The position numbers and the translations under genes were made by a program. This document shows, piece by piece, positions 1 to 8,344 of a stretch of DNA of 64,000 nt. The notes under the pieces were generated by a model that was not told where the DNA came from, made no database searches, and worked only from the letters and a program-made list of their open reading frames with translations. Each line of letters starts with the position of its first letter. The first letter of the stretch is position 1. This DNA comes from Streptomyces pactum (GTDB lineage Bacteria > Actinomycetota > Actinomycetes > Streptomycetales > Streptomycetaceae). The stretch covers positions 5,890,001 through 5,954,000 of the forward strand of contig NZ_JACYXC010000001.1 of the NCBI RefSeq assembly GCF_016031615.1, written 5' to 3'.

Positions 1-1161
1 ACCGACGCCGATACACAGGGCGGCCAGCCCGGTGCCCGAGCCGCGGGCGGCGAGCTGGTGGGCGACCGCCCCGGCGAGCCGGGCGCCGGAGGCCCCGAGC
101 GGGTGGCCGATCGCGATCGCGCCGCCGCGCGGGTTGACCTTGGCCGGGTCCAGCTCCGGCCAGGCGGCGAGGCAGCCCAGCGCCTGGGCGGCGAACGCCT
201 CGTTCAGCTCCACCGTGGCCAGGTCCGCCAGCGTCCGCCCGGAGCGCGCCAGCGCCCGGCGCACCGCCTCCACCGGCCCCAGCCCGAACAGCTGCGGCTC
301 GATCCCGGTGACCGCCCCCGCGCCCACCCGGGCCAGCGGCTCCCGGCCGGTGGCCCGCAGCCCCTCCTCGTCGCAGAGCAGCAGCGCCGCGGCGCCGTCG
401 TTGAGCGGCGAGGAGTTCCCGGCGGTGACGCTGCCGCCGGCCCGGAAGGCCGGGGCGAGGGCGGCCAGCGCCCCCGCCGAGGTGGTGTCCCGGATCGTCT
501 CGTCGCGGGTGAGGTCGCTGCCGGGGACCTCCACCACCTCCGCGGCGTACCGGCCCTCCCGCCAGGCGCGGGCCGCCTTGCGGTGGCTCTCCAGCGCGAA
601 CGCGTCCTGGGCGGTCCGGTCGATGCCGTACTTCTCGGCGATCAGCTCGGCGCCCTCACCCAGCGCCACGGTCCACTCGGCGGGCAGCCGCGGGTTGGTC
701 ATCCGCCAGCCCAGGGTGGTGGAGTACATCTGCTGGTGGCCGGCCGGGAACGCGCGCTCCGGCTTGGGCAGCACCCACGGCGCGCGGGACATCGACTCCA
801 CCCCGCCGGCCAGCACCACGCTCGCGTCCCCCACCGCGATCGCCCGGGCGGCCTGCACCACGGCCTCCAGCCCGGAGGCGCACAGCCGGTTGACGGTGGT
901 GCCCGGCACCGTCACCGGCAGCCCGGCCAGCAGCACCGCCATCCGCGCCACGTCGCGGTTCTCCTCGCCCGCGCCGTTGGCGTTGCCGAAGACCACGTCG
1001 TCGATCCGCGCCGGGTCCAGCGCCGGGGTGCGCTCCACCAGCGACCGGACCACGTGCGCGGCCAGGTCGTCGGGGCGCACCCGGGACAGCCCGCCGCCGT
1101 ACTTGCCGACCGGGGTACGGACGGCATCGACGATGTACACATCCCGGATGCGGTCGTTCAT
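1..1161 (-). CDS. Thiolase (acetyl-CoA / beta-ketoadipyl-CoA acyltransferase type), 3' end cut by window
   Basis: Degradative-type thiolase that cleaves or forms 3-ketoacyl-CoA in the cytoplasm. The visible 387 residues hold the nucleophilic Cys at about 94 in TVNRLCASGLEA, the NEAF motif, and the GHPLGASGA His motif. The final Cys loop (LCIG) lies at the window edge, so only some 10-20 residues are missing. The GANGAGEENRDVARMA-like stretch near residue 60 resembles PcaF/PaaJ beta-ketoadipyl-CoA thiolases, but substrate cannot be fixed from sequence alone. The ATG at 1161 was chosen because it opens directly with the thiolase N-terminus. It is divergent from hemY, and a palindrome 41 bases upstream may be a TetR-type operator. 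Confidence 0.9.
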   Translation of the reverse strand, partial: MNDRIRDVYIVDAVRTPVGKYGGGLSRVRPDDLAAHVVRSLVERTPALDPARIDDVVFGNANGAGEENRDVARMAVLLAGLPVTVPGTTVNRLCASGLEAVVQAARAIAVGDASVVLAGGVESMSRAPWVLPKPERAFPAGHQQMYSTTLGWRMTNPRLPAEWTVALGEGAELIAEKYGIDRTAQDAFALESHRKAARAWREGRYAAEVVEVPGSDLTRDETIRDTTSAGALAALAPAFRAGGSVTAGNSSPLNDGAAALLLCDEEGLRATGREPLARVGAGAVTGIEPQLFGLGPVEAVRRALARSGRTLADLATVELNEAFAAQALGCLAAWPELDPAKVNPRGGAIAIGHPLGASGARLAGAVAHQLAARGSGTGLAALCIGVG

Positions 1162-1201
1162 CGGATCCTCTCCAGCGTCCGGCGGCCGGGGCGGGCGCCC
1201 C

Positions 1202-1215
1202 ACCGACCGTTCGGT
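1202..1215. promoter_or_regulatory. Palindrome ACCGA-N4-TCGGT upstream of the thiolase gene (possible TetR-type operator)
   Basis: A perfect 5-base inverted repeat with a 4-base spacer lies 41 bases upstream of the thiolase ATG, in the divergent thiolase-hemY intergenic region. Short palindromes of this kind are typical TetR-family operators of acyl-CoA degradation genes. No TetR gene is visible in the window, so the assignment is inference. Confidence 0.4.
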
Positions 1216-1419
1216 TGTTCGGCCGCTGCCGAGTCTCGACCGGCCGTCCGCCGCTGTCAATGGGCCCGCCGGTCGGGGCGCGGCGGCACCGCGCGGACCG
1301 CGTGCCCCGCCCGTCCGCGGGTCCGGGCGCCGGACGACGCGCTCCCCCGGGGCGGCGCGCGGGACCGCGGTACGGGAGCCGGGGCGGGGCCGGGCCGCCC
1401 GTTCTGAGAGAGTGGAGGC

Positions 1420-2883
1420 ATGGATCTACAGCGGACCTCCCCGGCCGGCGGGGCCGGACACGTGGCCGTGATCGGCGGCGGGATCTCCGGACTGGCGGCC
1501 GCCCACCGGCTGCTGGCCGGCGGCGCGCGGGTCACGGTGCTGGAGGCGTCGGACCGGCTCGGCGGCAAACTCATGGCGGGCGAGATCGCCGGGGCCCCGG
1601 TGGACCTGGGCGCGGAGTCGATGCTCGCGCGGCGGCCGGAGGCGACCGACCTCGCCCGCGCCGTGGGACTGGCCGACCGCCTCCGGCCCCCGGCGGTCAC
1701 CGGCGCCGGCGTGTGGTCGCGGGGCGGGCTGCGGCCGATGCCCGCCGGACATGTCATGGGTGTGCCGGACGGCCCGGCGGCACTGGCCGCCTCCGGGGTG
1801 CTCTCCGCCGACGGCCTGGCCCGGATCGCCGCCGAGGAGGAGCTGCCCGCCACCGAGGTCGGCGACGACGTGGCGATCGGCGAGTTCGTGGCCCGGCGGT
1901 TCGGCCGGGAGGTCGTGGACCGGCTGGTCGAACCGCTGCTGGGCGGGGTGTACGCGGGCGACGCCTACCGGATCTCGATGCGGGCCGCGGTGCCCCAGCT
2001 GTTCGCCGCGGTGCGCGCCCACGCCTCGCTGACCGAGGCGGTGCGGGCGGTGCGGCGGGAGATCGCCTGCCGTGCCCAGGACGGCCCGGTCTTCGTGGGC
2101 ATCGACGGCGGCGTCGGACTGCTGCCGGACGCCGTGGCCGGGGCGGTACGCGCCGCCGGCGGCGAGATCCGCACCGGTGTCCCGGTGCGCGAGCTGCGCC
2201 GGACGCCCGCGGCGCCCGACGGGTCCGGGGGCGGCTGGCGGGTCGTCACCGGCGGCGGGACGCTGACCGTGGACGCGGTGGTGCTCGCGGTGCCGGCCCC
2301 GGCCGCCGCCCGGCTGCTCGCCGCGGAGGCGCCGGGTGCCTCCGGCGAGCTGACGGGCGTCGAGTACGCCTCCATGGCCCTGGTCACCATGGCCTTCCGG
2401 CGCTCCGACGCGGCCGGGCTGCCGGTCGGCACCGGCTTCCTGCTGCCGCCGGTGGAGGGCCGCCGGATCAAGGCGGTGACCTTCTCCGGCCACAAGTGGG
2501 GCTGGGTCGGCGAGGGCGACCCGGACCTGTTCGTGCTGCGCACCTCGGTCGGCCGGTACGGGGAGGAGTCGGACCTGGCGCTCGACGACGAGGACCTGGT
2601 CGCGCTCTCCCGGACCGACCTGGCCGAAACGGTGGGCCTGGCCGCGCGGCCGGTGGCCGCCCGGGTGACCCGCTGGGACGCCGGGCTGCCGCAGTACCCG
2701 GTCGGCCACCTGGACCGGGTCGCCCGCGTCCGCGAGCAGGTGGCGAAGCTGCCGGGGCTCGCGGTGTGCGGCGCGGTGTACGACGGGGTGGGCATCCCGG
2801 CGTGCATCGGCAGCGGCCGCGCGGCCGCCGAGGAGCTGCTGGCGACCCTGCCGCCGGGCGGCGCGGCCGGGGGGAGAGAATAG
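1420..2883 (+). CDS. hemY: Protoporphyrinogen / coproporphyrinogen III oxidase, FAD-dependent (HemY-type)
   Basis: FAD-dependent oxidase of the coproporphyrin-dependent heme pathway, oxidising coproporphyrinogen III (in Gram-positives) at or near the membrane. The 487-residue protein begins with the dinucleotide-binding motif GGGISGLAAAHRL at residues 19-31, followed by LEASDRLGGK at 41-50, and ends with the usual GVGIPACIGSGRAAAEELL FAD-contact segment. Length matches the family. Four bases separate its stop from hemQ, so the two are cotranscribed. The hemQ neighbour supports the coproporphyrin route over the classical protoporphyrin route. Confidence 0.94.
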   Translation: MDLQRTSPAGGAGHVAVIGGGISGLAAAHRLLAGGARVTVLEASDRLGGKLMAGEIAGAPVDLGAESMLARRPEATDLARAVGLADRLRPPAVTGAGVWSRGGLRPMPAGHVMGVPDGPAALAASGVLSADGLARIAAEEELPATEVGDDVAIGEFVARRFGREVVDRLVEPLLGGVYAGDAYRISMRAAVPQLFAAVRAHASLTEAVRAVRREIACRAQDGPVFVGIDGGVGLLPDAVAGAVRAAGGEIRTGVPVRELRRTPAAPDGSGGGWRVVTGGGTLTVDAVVLAVPAPAAARLLAAEAPGASGELTGVEYASMALVTMAFRRSDAAGLPVGTGFLLPPVEGRRIKAVTFSGHKWGWVGEGDPDLFVLRTSVGRYGEESDLALDDEDLVALSRTDLAETVGLAARPVAARVTRWDAGLPQYPVGHLDRVARVREQVAKLPGLAVCGAVYDGVGIPACIGSGRAAAEELLATLPPGGAAGGRE

Positions 2884-2887
2884 GACC

Positions 2888-3619
2888 ATGACTGCACCCC
2901 AGACCGAGACGACGACCGGCAAGGCCCCGAACGCCGGGAAGAGGGCCAAGGACCTCAACGAGGTCATCCGCTACACGCTGTGGTCGGTGTTCAAGCTCCG
3001 CGACGTGCTGCCGGAGGACCGGACCGGCTGGGCCGGCGAGGTGGAGGAGCTGTTCAAGCAGCTCGCCGACGAGGACGTCACGGTGCGCGGCACCTACGAC
3101 GTGTCCGGCATGCGGGCCGACGCGGACGTCATGATCTGGTGGCACTCGGAGACCTCGGACGCGCTGCAGAGCGCCTACAACCGGTTCCGCCGCACCCGCC
3201 TGGGCCGCGCGCTGGAGCCGGTGTGGTCGAACATGGCGCTGCACCGTCCGGCGGAGTTCAACAAGGCGCACATCCCGGCGTTCCTCGCCGACGAGGTGGC
3301 CCGCGACTACGTGAGCGTCTATCCGTTCGTCCGCTCCTACGACTGGTACCTGCTGCCGGACGAGGACCGCCGCCGGATGCTCGCCGACCACGGCAAGATG
3401 GCCCGCGGCTACCCGGACGTCCGGGCCAACACGGTCGCCTCCTTCTCGCTCGGCGACTACGAGTGGATCCTCGCCTTCGAGGCCGACGAGCTGCACCGCA
3501 TCGTGGACCTGATGCGCCACCTGCGGGGTTCCGAGGCGCGCCGCCACGTGCGCGAGGAGGTGCCGTTCTTCACCGGCCGCCGCCGGTCGGTGGCCGAGCT
3601 GATCGACGCCCTGGCCTGA
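2888..3619 (+). CDS. hemQ: Coproheme decarboxylase HemQ (chlorite dismutase family)
   Basis: Converts coproheme to heme b by two oxidative decarboxylations, the last step of the Gram-positive heme pathway. The 243-residue protein has the Cld-family dimeric ferredoxin-like fold signatures: MIWWHSE near residue 83, YPFVRSYDWYLL at 145-156 containing the conserved Tyr region, and DHGKMA with the probable proximal haem His at 168. It starts four bases after hemY. A 20-residue polar N-terminus precedes the fold, as is usual in Streptomyces. Confidence 0.95.
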   Translation: MTAPQTETTTGKAPNAGKRAKDLNEVIRYTLWSVFKLRDVLPEDRTGWAGEVEELFKQLADEDVTVRGTYDVSGMRADADVMIWWHSETSDALQSAYNRFRRTRLGRALEPVWSNMALHRPAEFNKAHIPAFLADEVARDYVSVYPFVRSYDWYLLPDEDRRRMLADHGKMARGYPDVRANTVASFSLGDYEWILAFEADELHRIVDLMRHLRGSEARRHVREEVPFFTGRRRSVAELIDALA

Positions 3620-3797
3620 CCGCCGCGGGCCGCCGGCGCGGGAGTGCCGGGCGGCTCGGTGTGCGTACACGGACGCCCGGGGTGCGCGCCGGCCCGGCCG
3701 CCGCGCGCCCCGGGCGTCCGGTCGTCCCGGACCCGGGCGTCCGTGTCGTCGCGGTCCGGCCCCAGGCGACCTTCGCACCGGCGCCGGTGACCTTCGT

Positions 3798-3851
3798 ACC
3801 GGTCCGCCGGCCGTTCGCACCGCGGGCCGTTCGCACCGGTCCGCCGGCCGT
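3798..3851. repeat. Direct repeat of a 17-bp element at 37-bp spacing
   Basis: The 17-base element ACCGGTCCGCCGGCCGT occurs exactly at 3798 and again at 3835, in the non-coding gap between the convergent hemQ and peptidase genes. It is short and GC-rich, so function is unclear. Confidence 0.5.
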
Positions 3852-3882
3852 CCCGGACCGGCCGTGCGCGGTGCGGTGGCGG

Positions 3883-5517
3883 TCAGGGCATCCGGGTGAG
3901 CAACGGGTCCGGCAGCCGCCGGATCTCCCGGGTGGCCGCCCCGGTCGGCACCGGCGCCGGCCGGCCCGCGCAGGAGACGTCGCGGGCCGGGGCCCGGCCG
4001 GTGAGCAGATAGGTCTCCACCCGGCGGTCCACGCAGGCGTTGCCGCCGCCGAAGACCCCGTGGCTGCCCGCGCCCCGCTCGGTGACCAGCCGGGAGCCGG
4101 CCAGCCGGTCGCGCATCCGCAGCGCCCCGGCGTACGGCGTGGCCGCGTCCCGCTCGGCGGCGACCAGCAGTACCGGCGGCAGTGCGCCGGGCGCGGTGCG
4201 GACGTCGGCCGGCCGCTGCCGCCGCGTCACCGGCCAGTAGGCGCACGGAAGGTTCAGCCAGGCGTTCTCCCAGGTCTCGAACGGGGCGCGGCGGGCCAGT
4301 TCGGTGTGGTCCCGGTCCCAGGTGGACCAGTCCGTCGGCCACGGGGCGTCGTTGCACTCCACGGCGGTGTAGACGGCGGTGCCGTTCTCCTCCTCCGCGG
4401 CCCGCCGCCGGTCGGGCGCGGCCAGCGCGATCAGCGGCCGGGCGTCGCCGCGCAGGTACGCCGCCAGCGCGCGGGCGCCGGGGGCCCAGTGCGCGTCGTG
4501 GTAGGCGACCCGCAGGAACGCGGCGTGCAGTTCGCCGCTGCCCACCGTGCGGCCGGCCGGCGCCCGGTCCAGCCGCTGCCGGGCCTCCTGGTAGGAGGCG
4601 AGCACCCGCGCCGGGGTCCGGCCCAGGCGGTAGACGTCGTGGTGTTCGGCCACCCAGGCGCGCCAGTCGGCCCACCGGGACTCGAAGGCGAGCGACTGGT
4701 CGAGGTTGCCGCGGTACCAGATCCGGTCCGGCTCGGGGTTGACCACGCTGTCCAGCACCATGCGGCGCACCCGCCCGGGGAAGTACGTGGCGTACACCGC
4801 CCCGAAGTAGGTTCCGTAGGAGGCGCCCAGGAAGGTGAGCCGCCGCTCGCCCAGCGCGGCGCGCAGCACCTCCAGGTCACGGGCGTTGTTGAGGGTGTGG
4901 AAGTGCGCCAGGTCCCGGCCGGCGGACCGGGCACAGCCGGCGGCGTAGCGGCGGGCGTGCCGGATGCGGTCGCGCTTGTACTCCGCGGACGGCCGGGCGG
5001 GGGAGACGGTGGGCGCCCGTACGGCCTCGGCGGGGTCCTGGCAGGACAGCGCCCCGGAGCGGCCCACCCCGCGCGGGGCGTACCCCACGAAGTCGTACGC
5101 GGCGGCCAGCCGGTGGTACTCCGGCTCGCCCGCGCGAGCCGGGAACCGCATCCCGGAGCCGCCCGGCCCGCCCGGGTTGTACACCAGCGCGCCCTGGTGC
5201 CGGGCGCGCGGACCGGTGGCCGGGGCGCGGCTGACGGTCAGCGGGATCCGCCTGCCGTCCGGGCGGGCGTAGTCCAGCGGCACCAGGACGGTCCCGCACC
5301 GCACGGGCGCCGGGAGCCGCTCCGCCTCGGGGCAGGCGCCGAAGGTGATGCCCCGGGCGGCGGCGCGCCGGGCCGCCAGCGCCACCCCGCGCGCCTCGGC
5401 GTCACCGCCGGGCGTGCCGGTGGCGGTCCCGCCGGCGGTCCCGGTGGCCGGGGCGACGGTGAGCGTCGCGGTCACGGCCAGCGCCCCGAGGACCCCGTAC
5501 AGCGCTGCTGCTCTCAC
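3883..5517 (-). CDS. Secreted alpha/beta hydrolase, tripeptidyl aminopeptidase-like (S33 family)
   Basis: Exported serine peptidase-like hydrolase related to Streptomyces tripeptidyl aminopeptidases. The N-terminal 30 residues form a signal peptide (hydrophobic core then ATGTAGG). The oxyanion segment NPGGPGGSG is at 114-122, APRGVGRSG near 148, the nucleophile Ser233 in GASYGTYFG, a likely Asp in LLVAAERDAATPYAG, and a likely His in GAGSHGVFGG near the C-terminus. The GTG at 5517 was chosen over an in-frame ATG 15 bases upstream because GGAGGG sits seven bases before it; that ATG would overlap the ribosome site. The protein is 544 residues, normal for the family. YAPRG replaces the more usual FDPRG. 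Confidence 0.88.
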   Translation of the reverse strand: MRAAALYGVLGALAVTATLTVAPATGTAGGTATGTPGGDAEARGVALAARRAAARGITFGACPEAERLPAPVRCGTVLVPLDYARPDGRRIPLTVSRAPATGPRARHQGALVYNPGGPGGSGMRFPARAGEPEYHRLAAAYDFVGYAPRGVGRSGALSCQDPAEAVRAPTVSPARPSAEYKRDRIRHARRYAAGCARSAGRDLAHFHTLNNARDLEVLRAALGERRLTFLGASYGTYFGAVYATYFPGRVRRMVLDSVVNPEPDRIWYRGNLDQSLAFESRWADWRAWVAEHHDVYRLGRTPARVLASYQEARQRLDRAPAGRTVGSGELHAAFLRVAYHDAHWAPGARALAAYLRGDARPLIALAAPDRRRAAEEENGTAVYTAVECNDAPWPTDWSTWDRDHTELARRAPFETWENAWLNLPCAYWPVTRRQRPADVRTAPGALPPVLLVAAERDAATPYAGALRMRDRLAGSRLVTERGAGSHGVFGGGNACVDRRVETYLLTGRAPARDVSCAGRPAPVPTGAATREIRRLPDPLLTRMP

Positions 5518-5642
5518 AGGACATCCCTCCATGTTGTTCACGGCAAAAGGGATATTTCGCCCGGTGGTTGGTGAAGTAAAGCACCGTCGGGAGGTGTCGG
5601 GCCCAATGCCCCCGATGCGCCCCGGCCCGGCGGCGCCCGGGC

Positions 5643-6470
5643 TCAGCGGCGGCGGCCGGTGCGCAGTGCCGCGCGGAGCGCCGGGTCGGTGAGCGCGCCG
5701 GTGCCGTGCACCGCGAGCGCGGCGAGGTCGGGGTCCGCGGCCGGTGTGCCGGACGGGCCCGACAAGCCCGACGGACCACGGGGGACGGTGCCGTCGTCGG
5801 AGCGCGGCCGGCGCCCGGGCACCGTGATCCCGCCGAGCAGCCGCTGCCCGGCCGGGGAGGCCCAGCGGGTGTAGGGGTGCGCCTCGGCGCGGGCGACGGC
5901 CAGCGCCCCGCCGGTCAGCAGCAGCGGCGGCGCGTACCAGGCCAGTGCCGTTCCCGCCCCGGAGGCCGGCGGCACCATCAGCGCCGTCACCACCGCGGTC
6001 AGCACCACCAGCGCGGCGGCCGCGCGCACCTGACGGACCGCCGAGGCCACCGAGTCGCGGGCGGCCGGCGGCACCGCCAGCCCGGTGGCCACCAGCCGGT
6101 CGGCCAGCGAGACCACCGCCTGGGCGCCGGCGACGGCGTCCTGGACCGGCGGCACCGGGGCCTGGCCGCCGGGACCGATCGCGGTGATCACCGACCGTTC
6201 CAGGTCGTCCCGGCCCTCGGGGTCCACCACCGTCACCCAGCCGGTGTGGGCGAGCAGTATCCGGCGCTGCCGGTACATCGAGACCAGGGTCAGGTCGGTG
6301 ACCCGGCCCGGCCCTCCGGACAGGAAGGCCGCCTCGTACAGGGTCAGGCCACCGCGGGCCGCGGCCGGGGCGGGCCCGTCCTCGGCGGCGGCGAGCGCCG
6401 CCGTGCACAGCCGGGCGCAGCTGAGCCCCGCCGCGCCCCAGGCGACGATGAGGAAGAGCACCCAGAACAT
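5643..6470 (-). CDS. TIGR04222 domain membrane protein without Cys-rich tail
   Basis: A 275-residue protein with an N-terminal membrane helix (residues 1-15) and two more hydrophobic helices near 142-185, plus the TIGR04222-type core LYEAAFLSGGPGRVTDLTLVSMYRQRRI. It is paralogous to the protein encoded at 7259-8344: both have AAFL-GGPGRV, a VPP-A loop and two central helices. Its C-terminus ends in ALRTGRRR and has no Cys-Gly repeats. There is no good ribosome site before the ATG at 6470, so the start is less certain. Function unknown. It lies downstream of, and on the same strand as, the DUF692 operon, separated by 788 bases. Confidence 0.82.
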   Translation of the reverse strand: MFWVLFLIVAWGAAGLSCARLCTAALAAAEDGPAPAAARGGLTLYEAAFLSGGPGRVTDLTLVSMYRQRRILLAHTGWVTVVDPEGRDDLERSVITAIGPGGQAPVPPVQDAVAGAQAVVSLADRLVATGLAVPPAARDSVASAVRQVRAAAALVVLTAVVTALMVPPASGAGTALAWYAPPLLLTGGALAVARAEAHPYTRWASPAGQRLLGGITVPGRRPRSDDGTVPRGPSGLSGPSGTPAADPDLAALAVHGTGALTDPALRAALRTGRRR

Positions 6471-7258
6471 GGCCGAGTTCTACTGGACCGCGCCCGTCTC
6501 CGCCATGGTTTGTTCACGATCCGGATGACGTTGCCCGCGGGATGCGGGCATGGGTGCGGGCGGGGGGTCCGGGTGCGGACGCGGGTGGGTGGCGAGCGGG
6601 TGCGGTGTCCGGGTGCGCGTGTGGGCACGGGGGGCAGGGGGACGCGACGACGGTCGCGGGCGTGGGTGACCGGCGCCGGTGGGGCGCGGTCCGCCGGGGC
6701 GCGCCCGGCCCGGTGGGCCCGACCGGCTGCCCGCGGGATCCCCGGGAGGCGTGCCCGGCCCCTGGAAGACGCGCGGTGTGACGGCGGCCGGCCGGTCCCG
6801 CGGGGTGTCGGTCCGACCCGCGGGTGGCGTGACGGAAGTTCCTGGGCCCGTGGGTGGCCGCGCCCGGACCCGTGGTGCCCGAGCCCAGGCCCGTGGTGGC
6901 GCGCCGGGGCCCGGTGCGGCGGGCCGGGGCCGGTTATGGCGGCCGGTCCGTGGCGGCGGGCCGGGGTCCGTGGCGGCGCCGGGTCGGTGGTGGCGGCCCG
7001 GGGTCCGTGGCGGCGCCGGGTCGGTGGTGGCGGCCCGGGGTCCGTGGCGGGGCCGGATCGTGGTGGCACCTTGGGGCCGGCGGCGGTGCCGGTCCGGCTT
7101 GTCCGGGGTGGCCTGCCCCGGTCGTCCGGAGGGCCGCCCCGGCCGGTGTGGCCCGGAGTGCGGGGGCCGCCCGGTCCCGGCCGGCGGCCCGTCCGCGCCG
7201 GGGGACGGTTCCGTGCGGCCGGTCCGGGGTCCTGCGGGCGGTCCGTCCGGTGGCCCGG
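6471..7258. other. 788-bp gap between the two TIGR04222 genes, no supported gene
   Basis: This gap is strongly G-rich on the plus strand and low in complexity. Open frames on both strands have repetitive Arg/Gly/Pro translations and no ribosome site, so I call no gene. It contains the 37-bp tandem repeat described separately. Confidence 0.6.
6967..7050. repeat. 37-bp tandem repeat, two exact copies plus a partial third
   Basis: Copies at 6967-7003 and 7004-7040 are identical, and a third begins at 7041 and diverges after about ten bases. The unit reads TCCGTGGCGGCGCCGGGTCG and continues GGTGGTGGCGGCCCGGGG. The period is not a multiple of three, so it is not a coding repeat. The copies abut with no spacers, which excludes CRISPR. 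Confidence 0.75.
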
Positions 7259-8344
7259 TCAGTCGCCGCCCCCGCCGCAGCCGCCCCCGCAGCTCGACCC
7301 GCAGGAGGAGCCGCCGCCGGAGCCGCCGGAGTCGCCGCCGCAGGACGAGGCCGCCCCGCAGGAACCGCCGGACTCCGCCGGCCCCGAGGCGCCCCCGGAG
7401 TCGTCGTACGTGCCGGTCTCGGGGGAGCCGCACCAGGAGGGTTCCGGAAGGTCGTCGCCACCGGAGCCGTCGCCGTCCTCCACGGAGAGCAGACCGGGAT
7501 CGGTGAGCGGTGAGGTGCCGGGCAGCTCCCGGCCGGCCCGCGGCAGGTGGACCCCCAGCAGCTGGTCCCGCAGCACCGGGTCGTCCAGCGCCGTCACGCC
7601 GCCCAGGGCGACGACCACCCCGGCCCCGGTCGCGACCGGCCCGGCCACCGGGTCCGGCCGGTGCCGCCACGGCGGCTCGTCCGGGCCCGGGGTGGCGAAC
7701 GACGTGGTCCGGGTGTACGCGGCCAGCGCCAGCCGCCCGGCCCGGGTGATCCGGCGCCGGGAGACCCGGGCACACTGCGCGGCCACCACGGTGGCGACCA
7801 CCAGACCGGGCAGCACGGCGAGGAACGCCGGGAGCCCGGAGTCGCCCGGCCAGACGTCCCCCGGCAGCCGGCCGTCCAGGAGCGTCGCCGCGGCGCAGAG
7901 CCCGGCCAGCCCGAGCAGGCCCTTCGCCGCCCGGTTCCAGCGCCGGCCCACGGCGGGCGGCACCAGCATCCCGCGCGCCGCCAGCCGGTCCCCGATCTGC
8001 TGCACCGCCGCGCTGCGCATCAGCGCCGCCCGCAGCGGTGCCAGCGCCCCGGTGGGGAAGCGGGCGTGGAGGTCGAGCAGGGCCTGTTCGGCCGGTTCCC
8101 CGGCGACCGGCCGCAGCACCGCCAGCACCCCCGGCTCGCCGACCGCCACCCGCCCGTCGGCGTGCATCCGGCAGATCACGGTGTCCGCGACCCGGCCGGG
8201 GCCCCCGGCCAGGAACGCGGCCTCCAGCACACCGTGCACCCGTCCGCCGGCGGCCCCGGAGCGGGACCGGGACAGGGCGGTGCCCAGCGCGACCGCCAGG
8301 GTGGCGGGCCCGAGCAGCGCGTACCAGATGATCGCCCCCGTCAT
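7259..8344 (-). CDS. TIGR04222 membrane protein with Cys-Gly-rich C-terminal tail (candidate MNIO substrate)
   Basis: A 361-residue protein. An N-terminal helix (about 3-22) is followed by the TIGR04222 core (LEAAFLAGGPGRVADTVICRM, residues 40-60), two central membrane helices (about 142-156 and 171-190), and a soluble segment. A tail from about residue 288 is rich in Gly, Ser and Asp. The tail holds six Cys (305, 329, 335, 348, 352, 356) and every one is followed by Gly. Its ATG overlaps the DUF692 stop codon by four bases (ATGA), so it is translationally coupled to that enzyme. MNIO/DUF692 enzymes modify Cys residues in peptide substrates, so this tail is a plausible modification site or metal-binding region. 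That role is inference. Confidence 0.85.
   Translation of the reverse strand: MTGAIIWYALLGPATLAVALGTALSRSRSGAAGGRVHGVLEAAFLAGGPGRVADTVICRMHADGRVAVGEPGVLAVLRPVAGEPAEQALLDLHARFPTGALAPLRAALMRSAAVQQIGDRLAARGMLVPPAVGRRWNRAAKGLLGLAGLCAAATLLDGRLPGDVWPGDSGLPAFLAVLPGLVVATVVAAQCARVSRRRITRAGRLALAAYTRTTSFATPGPDEPPWRHRPDPVAGPVATGAGVVVALGGVTALDDPVLRDQLLGVHLPRAGRELPGTSPLTDPGLLSVEDGDGSGGDDLPEPSWCGSPETGTYDDSGGASGPAESGGSCGAASSCGGDSGGSGGGSSCGSSCGGGCGGGGD

Noticed and set aside
3620..3882. Small gene in the hemQ-peptidase gap
   Set aside because: The available minus-strand ORF (88 codons) has biased Thr/Arg/Pro content and would read through the convergent terminator region without a ribosome site.
6967..7050. 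Possible CRISPR-like array
   Set aside because: Repeat units are contiguous with no unique spacers, only two full copies, and no cas genes are in the window.
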